64,000 nucleotides of DNA from the NCBI GenBank assembly GCA_013398955.1, contig VWPU01014897.1, forward strand, positions 1-64,000, written 5' to 3'. The notes under the pieces are model-generated. The model saw only the letters and a list, made by a program, of their open reading frames with translations. It was not told the origin of the DNA and ran no database searches. The position numbers and the translations under genes were made by a program. Position 1 is the first letter of the stretch. Every line of letters begins with the position of its first letter. Positions 16,601-29,325 of the stretch are shown here, in pieces. This DNA is from Callaeas wilsoni (taxonomy: Eukaryota; Chordata; Aves; Passeriformes; Callaeidae).

Positions 16601-16756
16601 CATCTACAGACCTACACTGGACAGAGTTTAGATAAAACTGGATACAGTTCTGTACATGGCTGGAAATTACTTTGAAGGCTGAAACATGACACAGGAGGAG
16701 GAGATGCAAAGGAAGCTGTCAAACACTGGACATGATGTAAGTAATACTCACTTTTA

Positions 16757-16890
16757 TAGGAAGTGTGAATGAGGCAGAGACATTAAGTGACTCATGCAAT
16801 TTAGGAGGCTTACACAGTGAGTCAGTGACTGAATTGAGAATAGAATCCAAGATCCCTGACTCCTAAAAATCTACTTTTTGTGACAGCCTC
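16757..16890 (+). mobile_element. MIR-type SINE remnant
   Basis: The sequence TGAATGAGGCAGAGACATTA, then AGTGACTCATGCAATTTAGG, TTACACAGTGAGTCAGTGAC and AATAGAATCCAAGATCCCTG, ACTCCTAAAAATC follows the MIR 3' half in order (GAGGCACAGAGAGGTTAAGT, GACTTGCCCAAGGTCACACA, GCAAGTCAGTGGCAGAGC, GGATTAGAACCCAGGTCTCC, TGACTCC). The co-linear match over roughly 110 bases is unlikely by chance. MIRs are ancient and are known as rare decayed copies in bird genomes. This one is antisense to AMMECR1 within intron 2. Confidence 0.72.
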
Positions 16891-19800
16891 TCTTTCACAG
16901 TCTGCTCAGCCTACCCTGTAGAAATGTAGTTCCCAGCAGATTAATCAAAACAGAACCGATAAATTTAATCCAATTTAAAAATTAATTTTCCATTACTTTT
17001 TTAGTTCACTCTATTGTAGTCAATTTTCTCTTAACCAGTTTCTGATATCGAACACAGTTAAACCAAACCATAACTTTCTGGCATCTAAACAATTCTTTAA
17101 ATATCATCAGTAGACATATGAAAAGTAGGCTAAAGATCTTATTTTTAAAACTATTACCCTCTTCTGATAAACAGTACCTTGGCACTACTTTCAGATGGTA
17201 GGGAAGACTTAAATCCTACCAGCTCTTCATTTAGCTCAGTAAGTATAACCCTGAGGTTCTGGAATTATTTCACTGAGAGAACTAAGCTTAGCAGAATTAC
17301 CTTTGAAGATGTATTTAACAAAGAAATGGCCTTTGGTCAATGAACTCAGCCCAAAGGGCCCAGATATTGTTCTTCAATTAATTCAAAACATCCTTAAATT
17401 AATGAGTGGCAAACTCACTAGATTTTAGGGAACAGTGAAGAAAAGACAACAGCAAGAGACACTTGGTGCCAGGGTTTCATAAGAAAAAAATTAAAAAGGA
17501 CAGTATTTATTGTTCCATGGCTGGGTTACTGAGCAGTGAGGTTAGTTCAGATTTTTACTTTTTCATTCAGTAACTTCAAGAGGAAGAAATCAAGGAACAC
17601 TTAGGCAGACCACCAGTATTTTCCTAATGAAAATCAGCTCTCATAGCTTGGTTTGGCAGAGACCAGAGAAAACTAACAGCTTCCAAGTCACGACATGCAA
17701 TTAATTTTTAAGCCAGAAAAGCAGGGCAGAGTGTGCTCTACTTCAGAAAGTAGAAATTATTATGAATACAATCCTCCTAGCTGTCAGCATAAGCCATCAG
17801 ACAGCCCAACAAAAACCACAGGTCAGCCTTCTACAGACTTTTATTTATGACCAGCAGAATTTTGCCAATTTAAATGGAGATTTCATGGAGTGATTTACAT
17901 GCAACATCAAATCACTTGAATGCAAGGAAAACGCATTTATTTATATTGTTGTCTTTTTTTTTGTGTCAGACTGGAAAAATTTCCAGGAAACAAAACAACT
18001 GTGAATGACGTGCTTTTCCTGAACCCTCCCTTACATTTGGGAGGCAGAAAGGGAAAGAACAACATTTATACTTCCTGCACATTATGTTGCTAAGTGGTAG
18101 TCGCAGGGTAAAAAAAGAAATACACACTTGTTGTGTGGCACGGAAGTACATCTCTGAAGTTCTCAGCTGATTTTATCAGCAGGTAACAGCGACAGCATTC
18201 CAGGTGGGACTAATAAAATACTGCTCTGGCATTTTGGCTCTTGGATCAATTTATTTATTTTTTTACTCCACAAAAGTGACTTATGCCAGAAAGTCTCTCT
18301 TCTCCCAGTCTGTCTGAAACCAGACATGTAACTTAATAGGAAGAAGGAACATCCTGTTACTCTGTTTCAGACAATTATTTTAGCTTTGAAAAGAATACCA
18401 TTCCTCTAAAAGACAAATCAGAGCACATCTATAAATTAAGCATTTAGAAAAGCTCATCAGAAAAGGCAACCTACATTGGCTACATAAGACAATTAAGTCT
18501 CTATTTTAGACAGCCAGTGGCTCCTATAATAAGCTTCTGTATGTTCTCCTTATTTAATGGCTTCAACTATATTAAGAGTATTTTTAAGTGCACGCATGTA
18601 TTGTGGAAACCATACCCACAATTAAAAATCAAACCATACTGGTATTGCTGATAAGGTTCTGGGCCCTTGCTTTTCCACAAAGCAGTCCACCAGCTGTTTA
18701 AATCAAAAGAAGCTTTTAAAGAACATTTCTAGGGGTACTTAAAATTTCCAGACAAATTCTTATTTAATTTCTTATTCTGGCTACATGGTGCAGATCCCCT
18801 CCAGGACTGACAGGTCTGAGGTGCTGCTCAGGGACTCTGCAGGCACTGTGACTACCTGTTAAGACACAGAGCTAAAGTGCACCTGCCCAGTGACCGGGGG
18901 CTGGAACTCCGGGGGTTTCACTACTGCTGCTTCTTCAGCTGGCTCTGTCAGCCTTGTGCATGCCGCAGATGAAAACTCAAACTCCTCACTGACTCACCAT
19001 TACAAAATTTCTTTTAAGAAAAGAAAACTCACGAGCATGAAGCTCTAAAAGCCGACACTCCCATAAATTCAGGGCTTTTTAGCAGAAAGAAACAAAGATG
19101 TTTTTTCTACTGCTCTGACAATTACCCAGAGAAATATTCTATCACACTGGATTCTTCCAAATAAATCTAGTTCATCATTATGCCATGATGATGTTACACT
19201 GTGTAGACATGATGCCTGAAATCAATTTCTCTGTCTTTCTCCCATAAAGAATCAAGGAAACAACAAAGGCTTATATGGATAGGTTCTTAAAGTTTAGAAG
19301 AACTCTGTGTACATGCTGTTATGGACTTCAAGTGGAAAAGTACAATCACAGAAGTCACAGCTCTTGCAACCTGTTCCCATCAAAAAGTTCAGTTAAAACT
19401 AAAAAGATCCATAAAGTAATATTGTAGGTTCCTGATTACATTCATAAGAGTCAAGTTTCCATGGCTTTAACTTCCTTACTGTTTCCTGAAACCAGAAATC
19501 TTACACTATAGTGCTTCTGTGGTTCTAAAGGATTCATTGTCCTTTCAAAAGGCCAAATAAGGTAAAGACTCCATTTTTCTCACAGTTTTAGTGCTGCAGG
19601 GCATGAGAGTATCATTCTGCATCACTATACAACATACCCTATTACACCAGAAAAAAAATCAAAATCTTAAACTACCTTAACTTCAAGATGCAGCAGAGCT
19701 CCAGTAACAGCTCAGAGGTACACCCTGACAGAGGTGTGCTAAATCCAAAATCTTCCCATCACACAGGGCGGTGAGAGAGGGGCAGCTTGGAGCACACAAG

Positions 19801-21156
19801 AGCCCAGAGTGAGCAGTTCCTGTGCATTTGCCCAGGTGTAGGTGGAGAGCTGCAACTGCCTGTTCCCTTCACTCCATACTGTAGGAACTGGACCGAGGCA
19901 GTCTGGGACATCCCCCACCCCACAGCTGCCTGCACTGGGAATTGCTCAGCACAGACCCCAAACATCTTCTGAGTACAAGGGAACATCAGGTCGGCAGCTG
20001 TATACAGGGCTTTCTTCATAGGGGGCAGCTTCTCTTCTGCCTTTTCCTGTATTGTCCCTCACCTGTCCCTGCACCATACATACTGCTGGGATAAATGACA
20101 ATGGAACTCAAAAAAGCACGACAGTTTGTGTCATAAACATTCAGGAAGCTGAAAGGTGTCAATTGCCACAGAAATGTATTGGTTTGCTACATAAGAACTA
20201 AATCCACAGCACTTACAACAATCTCCCAGCATAACACAGTAGGCTTGTCACAGTGATTCCAGACGCTTGTTTAAAAACTGAGCAACAAAACTGACCAGGG
20301 TTTGGTGTGTAGGTTTTTGTTTGGGGAACACATGGTAACAGACTAGTCAGAAAACTCTAATTGAGCTCCAACTGGACTAAATTATAATGTCACTAAAAGG
20401 CTTTCCAGCAGATGGCAAAGTTTAGACAATGAACAAAAATGAACTGCTCAGTTACACTTAGAACCACACAGCTTGAGCAACACTAACCACTCAAATCTCT
20501 AGGAACATAAAAAGAAATCTTTAGAATTCTTTACATCTCCAGCACATCTCTCAATATTGACCTAAGACCATTATTTTACCCCAAAACAGATACTGAAGTC
20601 AAGACAAGAATCTTTAAGGCCACATAATAGCTGAATTCAACTCTCATTTAAGCAATTCACAAAATATTGCTCCCCCTCTAAAGCTGCATTCAAGCTATAA
20701 TTTTATAAAAGAACAAATTAATGAGGTATTTTTAATTTAATACGAACTTTGAAAATATTTCATCTTAAGTACATACAGAAAAATGTTTCTAAATGTGTCA
20801 GCAATGTAGTTACACATAAATACAGGAAGATAATTTAAACATTTACATCTTCAGTTTCCTGCAGCTTGTAAAAAAGGGGGTCTTTTTAAATTATGCTGCT
20901 GAGATTGTAGAACAAAAGAATACTTCATTTTCTCGACATTTCTTTTGTCACCAGAAACACTATATTTTATATAAAAATGTGATATTTGAATTTTTATTTC
21001 TCAGTTCAGTACTGTTTGCCACAAACCCTGAAACTGTGTTTTTTGATCAAGACTTTGAAATCACAGTTATGGACAAATTAAATATATATGATCAGGTTAA
21101 ATATAAGGGAAGCAAAAGGCACAGTAGATTATGCAGTAAATCAATTAAGGACAAAT

Positions 21157-21262
21157 ATCACAGAACCACAGTACAGTTCTGGAAGGGACCCTAAAGATCA
21201 TTTCATTCCAACCAGCTGCTGTGGGCAGGGACACCTTCCACCAGACCAGGTTGCTCAATCAT
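21157..21262 (-). mobile_element. CR1 LINE 3' fragment, minus orientation
   Basis: On the + strand the sequence starts ATCACAGAACCACAGTACAG, then TTCTGGAAGGGACCCTAAAG, ATCATTTCATTCCAACCAGC, TGTGGGCAGGGACACCTTCC and CCAGACCAGGTTGCTCAA. This is the reverse complement of the CR1 3' terminus. About 105 bases are recognisable before similarity fades, so this is a short, old insertion in the same orientation as AMMECR1. Confidence 0.92.
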
Positions 21263-22624
21263 ATTTGCCTACGTGAGGTATTGCAGTAAATGGTTCATGG
21301 AAAAAGATTAAGACAAGAAAATATGCTGAAATATGAAGGTATTAGCAAATATAGTCTGAGAAATGAAAGGTGACAGAATCCAGTCTTGAAATTCTTCAAC
21401 AAACACATAAACTGAGAATAACCCAAGGTCCACACTGCCTTACAGACTGGAATATGACTACTCAAAATACAGAACACAGAATAATATCCTGGCTTGTTTC
21501 CCAAGATATGTGTTTCATCAATATCACACCTCAACTTAGATTATGTTTAAACCAACTGGTTTTCAGCTAAGCACAATCTCTTACACATCCTGCGAGTACA
21601 TCTGCAGAGAGATGCAGATCTGAGTGCTGTCAGTGTAGAGGATGGTAAATGAGCTCATAGCATCTTACTAATTCTCAGTGTTTTTATAAATACAGTAAAA
21701 GATAGGCACAAGTTGAATCCCTTGTGGCACATCACATGTAACAAGACCTCAGGGAAAGAAATGGTCCCTCCTTACTTCATGAGACTTTCGGTTTCTAGGC
21801 ACTTGCTCCCACTATCATGAAACTATTCTAGAATGCAGCCATCAGAACTGCTGCATCAACAGAATTTAAATTCTATTTAAGGCAACAAAAAAGGCTTAAC
21901 ATTTTTTGTTCATTTTGTACATGTGCAGGTTTCTATTTCATAGATGAATCTCATTAACAGATCAAGCTATGATTGTTCATTACCTCTACAAATCCCCAGT
22001 TAAAAAATAGAGTATGTTTTAGATACATAAACACATTTTATATATCTGGAAGCTTTGCTTCCTGCATTTCCTTCTCTTTACCTTCCACACACAAAGAAAT
22101 TGTCTGTAAGCCATCTTCTTATTCTCCTTTTAGCAACTCTGCCACTTCTCTCTTGCTCACAAGAGCAGGTCACGATTTCATCCTTTTATGCCTTCCAGAT
22201 TCCTGTCACAATTCTGTCTCCTTGGGGTGGCACATTCTGTACCACCTGCAACCCACTCAGCTTACAGAAGTGCCTGGATGGGGCACTCACAAACCACTCC
22301 TATCTAAGGTCAAGATGCCCAAGCAACAGAACGTTTGCAAGCTCAGCTAAACAGTACATTCAGTTCCAAGTCTGCCAGCTGTCACTCTGTATATGTTTTT
22401 CACTCTAAACCAGGTTTTGAGCAGAAAATAATAACAGCTGAAGTGGAATGAAAAGGAAGTTCTGAAATGAAGAAAAGACAAAAGGGCCAGGTTAGGCTAC
22501 ATCTGTCCGTAGTCTCAGAAACTGTAACTCACGTATTCAAGTAATGCATTTCAATCAACAGCATTACATACATTTAAAAAGCCTGCTTATGAATTAAATA
22601 TTTTAAATCACATCTTAGAGAAAC

Positions 22625-22710
22625 TACAGGCCAAATTCTTCTGCCTTTGAAGGTAGTAGAGTTTTGCCATTCACTGCAGTAAAGTCTAAACCAGGAAAGG
22701 ACTGTTCTGT
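22625..22710 (+). repeat. Possible ancient amniote interspersed repeat
   Basis: The segment ACAGGCCAAATTCTTCTGCC, followed by GAGTTTTGCCATTCACTGCA and GTAAAGTCTAAACCAGGAAA, resembles a family common in archosaur and turtle DNA that reads GGCCAAATTCTGCCCTCAGT then GAGTTTTGCCATTGACTTCA and GTGGGAGCAGGATT. I recognise the pattern but cannot name the family with certainty. Confidence 0.4.
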
Positions 22711-23053
22711 CCATGTGTCTATTGAGCTTTTAACTACCACAAACATCTTGCATTGCTACATGTGTTTAACTAAGGGCCTTGCACCAAGAGCAACCGAAGC
22801 CCAACTATTCAATGTTAAATGAGGATACAGGCTGGACACACAGAAAATTGGTTTATTCATAATCATACCATAAGAGATACAATTCAACACATCTATCTAA
22901 AGTGGTTAATATTTAAATGGAAATAGATTTCATCACCTTTCTAAAAAGCAACTCACGAAATGTTTCACCTCCTGAATGTCAGGAATGCTTTCAAGTCAAA
23001 CACAGTCTTGTGAAATCATATGTAACAGCTCTTGGAAATTTACATTTTTGGGG

Positions 23054-23071
23054 AAAAAAAAAAAAAAAAAA
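23054..23071. repeat. Poly(A) run of 18
   Basis: Uninterrupted run of 18 A after TTTTGGGG. No retrotransposed body was recognised upstream, so it is called a simple homopolymer. Other A runs of about 14-15 occur at 54184-54198 and 57988-58001. Confidence 0.85.
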
Positions 23072-26000
23072 GAACATGCATTGTAGACTTCCACAAACCT
23101 GAAGAGGGTTTTCTGAGCAACAAACCAGAAAGTCACCCTTTCAGTGACTGAAAAAGCTGAGCACACAAAGAGGGGTGGCTCTGGCGAATGAGGCTGCATG
23201 CGGTGCAAAGACCTCCACAGACAAAGCACAGCTGCTGCTCTTTGCAACGAGGGATTAGCAGTCTAGGTCAAAGGAAAAAAGCCTCTCTGTAGCTAAGTGA
23301 GCAAACTGCAGAATGCATCCTCAGCACAGATGAGAGAGGGCCAGCTAACCAGCTTGCAAATTGTGCAGAAGCTTCTGGGAGCAGAAACAAAACCAGCATC
23401 AATTTCTTGACAGAGCATGTAAAATATTTCTGGTGAAAAGCAGTGATACCCTGCTGTAGAACCGAGGTTACAATGACCTCTCAATTACTTTAAAATTACA
23501 TTTCTCCTTTCCCTTCTTTGTGTTCACTTATATAACAAGCATTTTTTCTTCATGGCCAAACGAACAAGTTACATGTGGGGCTTTAACAATACCTGGAAGT
23601 AACTGGCCTAGAGATAACACAAGCAGCTCTTTCAACTCTAATTCAATAAGAACTGAAGCTGTTAAATGCATATACATACACATATGGAACTTTTTTCTTA
23701 CATACAGACATATCTCTTTCAATGTTTGTACACTTGAGTCATATTATATTTTGGCTTTACATTGACACTTCAGTTAAATAGGATATAAGCCAATATTTGA
23801 AGAAAATAATTGCTTAACCTTTTATACATACTAAATATATTTTTATCTACATCATCCACTTTAGCAACATTAAATGAAAGAAATGAAGAGTCTCCTGAAG
23901 TAAGAAATACTGTTTGAATGTACCAGTGTGAATGCATTTCTAACCTGGCTTTTATTTATCAATAAAGCACTGAAAATGTTACTCACAATTAGGCTGGCAT
24001 CTAAAGTAGCAAATTGATTGCATGTTACAAGAAGCTTGACACCTATTTCAGTTTGTGGTATTACAGAAGTCATAAAATTACTTGAACTAGAAGTACCAGC
24101 AAGTTGTACTGTTCAAAAAAAAACCCAGGGGCTTTTCTTCATTTCCACTGTTACATTAAAACTCAGGGAATTCTAATGAACTGAAAAATGCAGTAAAAAT
24201 AAAAAGTCACCTTTCCTTGCTGGTCAAAGTTTGCAAGACCTGATTTCATATACAGACTTACACAACTGTTAGTTGCCATGATCACAAAGGGCTCTTTCAA
24301 TGAAGCTGGGGTTGCAGCTTCTGACAGATGGGAAGTTCCCAGGAGCTGTGCCCAGGCTCAGCAGAGCACTTCTTAACATCTGCACCAGTTCCCCAAGTTC
24401 TTGTGGGAGTTATTTATATACTGTACTTTTCCAACCTGAGAGACTGCTTGCCTGACAACTGACCCTTTAATGCAAGTAATCTGCACTAAGAAATAAAGAT
24501 TATACCATTGCACTGGAACAGCAAACCTAAATTTAAGCATGTGAGCTGACACTTTGTAGCCTACGTATTATATTTAAGAAGCAGGCACATGTCACCATTC
24601 CCCCACGGAGAATATCCTTGCTTGAAGAACTGAGTGTTACCAGTCCTACAGAAATTCGTACTGATGGCCAAAAAAAGCTCTTCTCCACCATGGTCAAAAG
24701 CTATTCTCTACATGTAAATTACAACTATATTTAGAAAAGTTTTAACTAAAAGTCTTAAAAACTCAAATAGAAGTAGGAATCTTTGAGATTAGAAATATTT
24801 TTTATTTTTTGGTTCTATGACAAGTATTCCTAATGGTTTATTTACATACTTTCACAGCAGTAGATGCTTTGTGAACTGCATCAACACACAGTTATTTACA
24901 GAGCTAAAAAAATAATCAAAGTACATTCGGTTTGTTTCTAAAATAAAGGCTATCACAAATATACACTCATTTAGAGTGTATATAGCACTCCATACATTTT
25001 TCTAAGGAGTACAGTTGAAAATGGCAGAATCTGAAAAGTGCATCTGCAATTCAAAGGAAAGAGACAAACCTGGAGTGCTTCTGTCCCTACTATTATATTT
25101 TAAAATTAATGTTAGGAAAGAAAAACCTGGTTGTTTTCAGGTAAGTATATATTCCCCCCTACAATGCAGCAGATGAACTGGAGTAAAACTCCAGTCATTT
25201 GGAAACGATGAAGTTCAAGAAGTCTTTCAAGACTTTCCTGTGTGTTGTTTCTCCCTCCCCACTTTGAGGTCACTTGCTCACAAACACACACGTGATATGA
25301 ATTGAAACAGTAAAATGATTTGGCCTGTAAGACTTTAGGACTACCTCAGAAGTGTGCTCAACTTCAGATGTCTTCAGACATTCTTCGGCATTTATATGGC
25401 TGCCTGTGTTCCAGCAGTGGATAGGCTATTTCTTCCTCTTCCAAGAGCATTTCTACCATCTTAACTGCACAGCTCTTGTAAAGGACATAACTTCTCTCTT
25501 CCTGGTGTCAACAGGAATAAATTTTAGCAACAGGTATCTGTCAGTACTACTTAAAAATTCCAGAAAACTCTGCTACAGTTTATAGGAGCATTGCAACTCT
25601 CATTACTCTGATCTATGGAAAATGGTAATAAACAATTTCAAAAGCTTCAACACCTTTGTGTTAAAATGAACAGGGATAACAAGGGCTTTTGGAGCCCAGT
25701 TCCCCACACCCAGTTCGTGCTATTTCTTCTTTATAGTCTTAAAAGGAAGCATCAAAAGAAAACACCTAAATGGAGGAGGTGCTGACAGACTGCAAACTTT
25801 AATTGAGACTCCTTTCCCACAGTGCCTCCTACACAAAGCTGCAGAGTTTAAAGATTTTAACAGCTTGTAAGCATGAGACAATTCTTTTTCCTGTGACCTT
25901 GCCTAATCTCTGCTAACTGGTATTAAAACACCAGATTTCAGTAAAAATCAGTTCCTTGAGCCAAAGTCTACTTCTGCTGGGCAAGGTATCTTATATACCA

Positions 26001-28375
26001 TAGCTGCACCTCAATTTCCAGAGTCTTACTTAGGATGTCTCATATTTAGCACATATAAGCACTGGTCAGTCTGTGCAGTGAGATGTTTTACTGCCCTCAC
26101 AAGAAAGTTGTGGAAAACATCCCTTGCTCTATATTAAAAATTAACATCTACTGCTAAGCTGAGAACAGCCAGAGAAAAACTCACCCAGAAGCAGGTAACT
26201 TCTATGTCAACTTTTTCCATTCTGTCCTGTTTCCAAATAGACAAATCCTTTCTTTACAACATAAGTGCTCTGAGATACACTCCACCTATGCCTCTGTCTG
26301 CTGTGAGCACAGTCCTGTCTTGTATTCTGCAGCACTGGTCCATAGCTCAGCACGTCTTTGTAGCACTTCAGAAATCAGTAAGTCACCAAGAGTCTCAAAA
26401 GAAAGCAAATATCATTATAAAAGAATTTTAGGCAATATTTTGATGATGTTCCCCTTAAGACTATCATACAAAGAGTTTAAAAAGTTGACTAAAACCCATG
26501 GAAGTACCAACAACTATATGTACTAGTAAAGGAAAAGTAAGTTATGGCAATACAGAGCTTTGCTAGGAAAGCCAGGGTGGCCAGTTCCCCTGCCTCCACC
26601 CTCCCTCCCAAACATTTCTGTCAAGTTATACTCAAAGACAAATAAAAATCTGACTCAGAACCAAACTAGTGTTTCAACTCAACTAGAACTCTGTCTTTGA
26701 ACTTACAGGGCATGGATCATTTTGTTCACATAATAGGAGACTGTGTGGGAAGAACACAAAATGCAAGATCATCATGGGAAAGACTGGAGTCACAAATGAC
26801 ATGGCTCCTCCCTGAAAGCCATCTGGAAAGTCTGAGTAACTGCTGGATAGCGCCAGTCACTCACGTTCAATCAAATTTCAGCAACACCTGATTTATTCCA
26901 AATACCACAAGTTACATCAATTAATGAAAGTTATCTTGCCTGAGCATGTCTTTTTCTAAGCATGCATTTTATAAGAAGTACATTTTTGAAATTCCCAATT
27001 TTTAATGCATGTCTTCTAAATAAGAAGATGAAATAAGTATTTCAAATCTGGTCATTTTCTTAGTTACACCAAAATCTACTGCTGAGACCTTAAACTTAAG
27101 ACAGCAAGTTTAAGCTTTAACTTTAAACTTCATGGAGACCCTTTCTACATATATGGCAATTTTGCAGTAATTTTTAATTATAAAATTTATTTTTCCTTGA
27201 TTTTCAGGTACCTTTCATAAACAGTCAACTCACAGCGTAAGTCTACTCCACAAAACACAGTAATGCATTCTCCTATGCCAAAGCATTCATATTCTACAAT
27301 TTAGTTTTCCCAGCAAAACAGTGAAATGCTTATCAATATTTGATAACCCTGGATCTATTGAAAAAGCTTTGGGAGAGCATCATTATGCTCTCCTCCTTTC
27401 ATAAAGATAATAATCTAAGGACTGTCCTTCCATTTGTGGCATCTTCCTTTGCTTTCTTTCAAGAAGTGTTGCTAAGGAAACAGACTCTCATCTACCATTA
27501 GGTCCAAGGGTCTAGCAAGGTTTTTCTCAGGAATAATAGAGTAACAATTATAAAACCAGGAGTGTTTTGTTTTGATTGTTTGTTTTTAAAAAAAGAAAAA
27601 AATTAAGGCAGAAGAATTACATTCCCAACACGTACAATATGCAAAAAACACATATTCCCTAGGCCATGCTCTTCTCTTCTAAACAACAAGATTTTCCTTC
27701 ATAACAAAATAATGAGAAGTATTTAACCCATCATTAAAGCAAAAATTTGGGGTTTTTTTCACTTAAAGAGCCAATATGGTATTTAGCTTTGCCCTTTGAG
27801 AGAAGGCAGCAGACAGTTCTGTTAAGCAACAGTTCCCTGAAATAACGACCTGGCACTGTGTGCACAAAATCATTACAGACCTATTTACTGAACTGACTCA
27901 CACAGAGTAACTAAGCCTGGCTCAATAAATTCAGATTTATATACTTCATTTGGACTTTCTGGTATTGTGGGTTTACACCACAAACCATTTAACTAATAAA
28001 CATATATTCCACCAGAACAGATCTTAGGATTTACCCAAATTAAAGTGCTCATTATTTGTAAAGTCAGTGTCTACAAGCAGAGTCAAAGCAACTAGCTTTT
28101 ATTGGCTTGGATAAAATTTAGAAATATGAACAGCTCCAACTTTCAGTAAAGTCTCATTTATATACAGATAATATGGCAGGTAAAGCCATGAGCCAGTACA
28201 CAAAATGTCTATATGTGAAAATAATTTTGCCTCAGTTTCAGCAGAGGTAACCAGTAAATACTTAAAGATCACACTGCTAATACCTTAATTTTATATTTTA
28301 ACAAAAGCGTTTCTGAAAACAAAAAGGGGTTCTAAGATAAAATATTCTTAATATTTCTGGAGGGCAGCACCGTCG

Positions 28376-28402
28376 TAAATATATATACATATCTATATAC
28401 AT
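28376..28402. repeat. Short TA/CATA simple repeat
   Basis: AAATATATATACATATCTAT continuing ATACATC, an imperfect AT-rich dinucleotide stretch. Similar TATATA and ATACATGTGTATATAA sequence recurs at about 28490-28530. Confidence 0.75.
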
Positions 28403-28929
28403 CTTCGAATTTGTAAAGTGAAGTTGAATGCTGAACTGCCCTAATACACTTCAGCCCAGTTCTGACTCAGAACACATATGTGCTATATATTACATGCTAT
28501 ATACGAATATACATGTGTATATAATAAATGTGTTCAGTACTTATGTATTTCCAAATGTCTTTCAAACACAGCTTTGGCTCAGACACCTCTTCCTTTTGCT
28601 AAGGATTTTAGTGATATGAAATTGCTACAAAGTGATGAGAATAAACCCCTCTCTCTGCTGCTGCCCGGCAGGTGAGCAGAACCTGCCTTATACTGGGCAC
28701 TGGGTGATGCCCACGTCACACCAACGTTATCAACTACCAGCAGAACAGCACTCCTGCAACCTCTTCAGCATCCCTGAACTCTCCTTAGGCCAGGGAGCCC
28801 CATCCTGGGCTCAGGGAAAAGCACTCGGTACACCCTCTCAAGTATCAGTTTGGCACCCCACTTCCTACCTCTCCAGGAATGTAGGTTGCTCTGAAGTCAC
28901 TCCTACAGAACCTTGTAACTCAGGAAGGG

Positions 28930-29325
28930 AATGTGATGGTGTAACTGAGAGTTGTTTACTCTGGAGATGTTTAGCCTGGAGAAGAAGAGACCCTACTGCT
29001 CTCTACCCGGGAGGAGGTTGTAGCCAGGTGGGGTCAGCCTCTTCTCCCAAACAGCAAGTGATAGGACAAGAAAAAATGGTCTCAACTTGCACCACGGGCC
29101 ATTTAGACTGGCTATTAGGAAACATTTCTTCACCATAGGGGTTTTCAAGCATTGAAACAGGCTGCCCAGGCAAGTGGTGGAGTCCCCAACCCTAGAGGGA
29201 TTTAGAAGCCATGTAGATGTGGCACTTGGAGACATGGTTGAGTGGTGGGCTTGGCAGTGCTGAGTTAATGGTTGGACTTGATGACCTTAAAGGTGTTTTC
29301 CAACGTAAACAATTCTACAATTCAA
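28930..29325 (+). mobile_element. CR1 LINE, 5'-truncated 3' end, plus orientation
   Basis: The sequence follows the avian CR1 3' end in order: TTTAGCCTGGAGAAGAAGAG, then GCTCTCTAC, GGAGGTTGTAGCCAGGTGGG, AACAGGCTGCCCAGG, GGTGGTGGAGTC, TGTAGATGTGGCACTTGG, GTTGGACTTGATGACCTTAA, and the terminal CAACGTAAACAATTCTACAA. It is 5'-truncated, as most genomic CR1 copies are. It lies antisense to AMMECR1 in intron 2. Several substitutions and indels show it is not young. The 168-codon frame at 28632-29138 runs into it and is not a gene. The exact 5' boundary is uncertain by some tens of bases. Confidence 0.93.

Noticed and set aside
19165..19225. Box C/D snoRNA candidate (ATGATGA followed by CTGA)
   Set aside because: The boxes are only about 35 bases apart and lack a terminal stem, so it is too short for a C/D snoRNA.
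19680..19980. GC-richer block with overlapping frames (86 codons minus, 61 codons plus) as a nested gene
   Set aside because: Frames are short, open on both strands and match no family I recognise. Composition alone explains them.
21973..22408. Two overlapping + strand frames of 125 and 117 codons
   Set aside because: Two frames open over the same DNA, with no recognisable domain and Ser/Leu-rich chance composition. No splice or transcription support is visible.
23054..23071. Poly(A) run as the tail of a processed pseudogene
   Set aside because: No mRNA-like body, polyadenylation signal or flanking target duplication was recognised upstream.
28632..29138. 168-codon + strand open frame
   Set aside because: Its 3' half lies inside the CR1 fragment and the frame does not follow a CR1 or other known protein. 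It is repeat-derived and chance coding.
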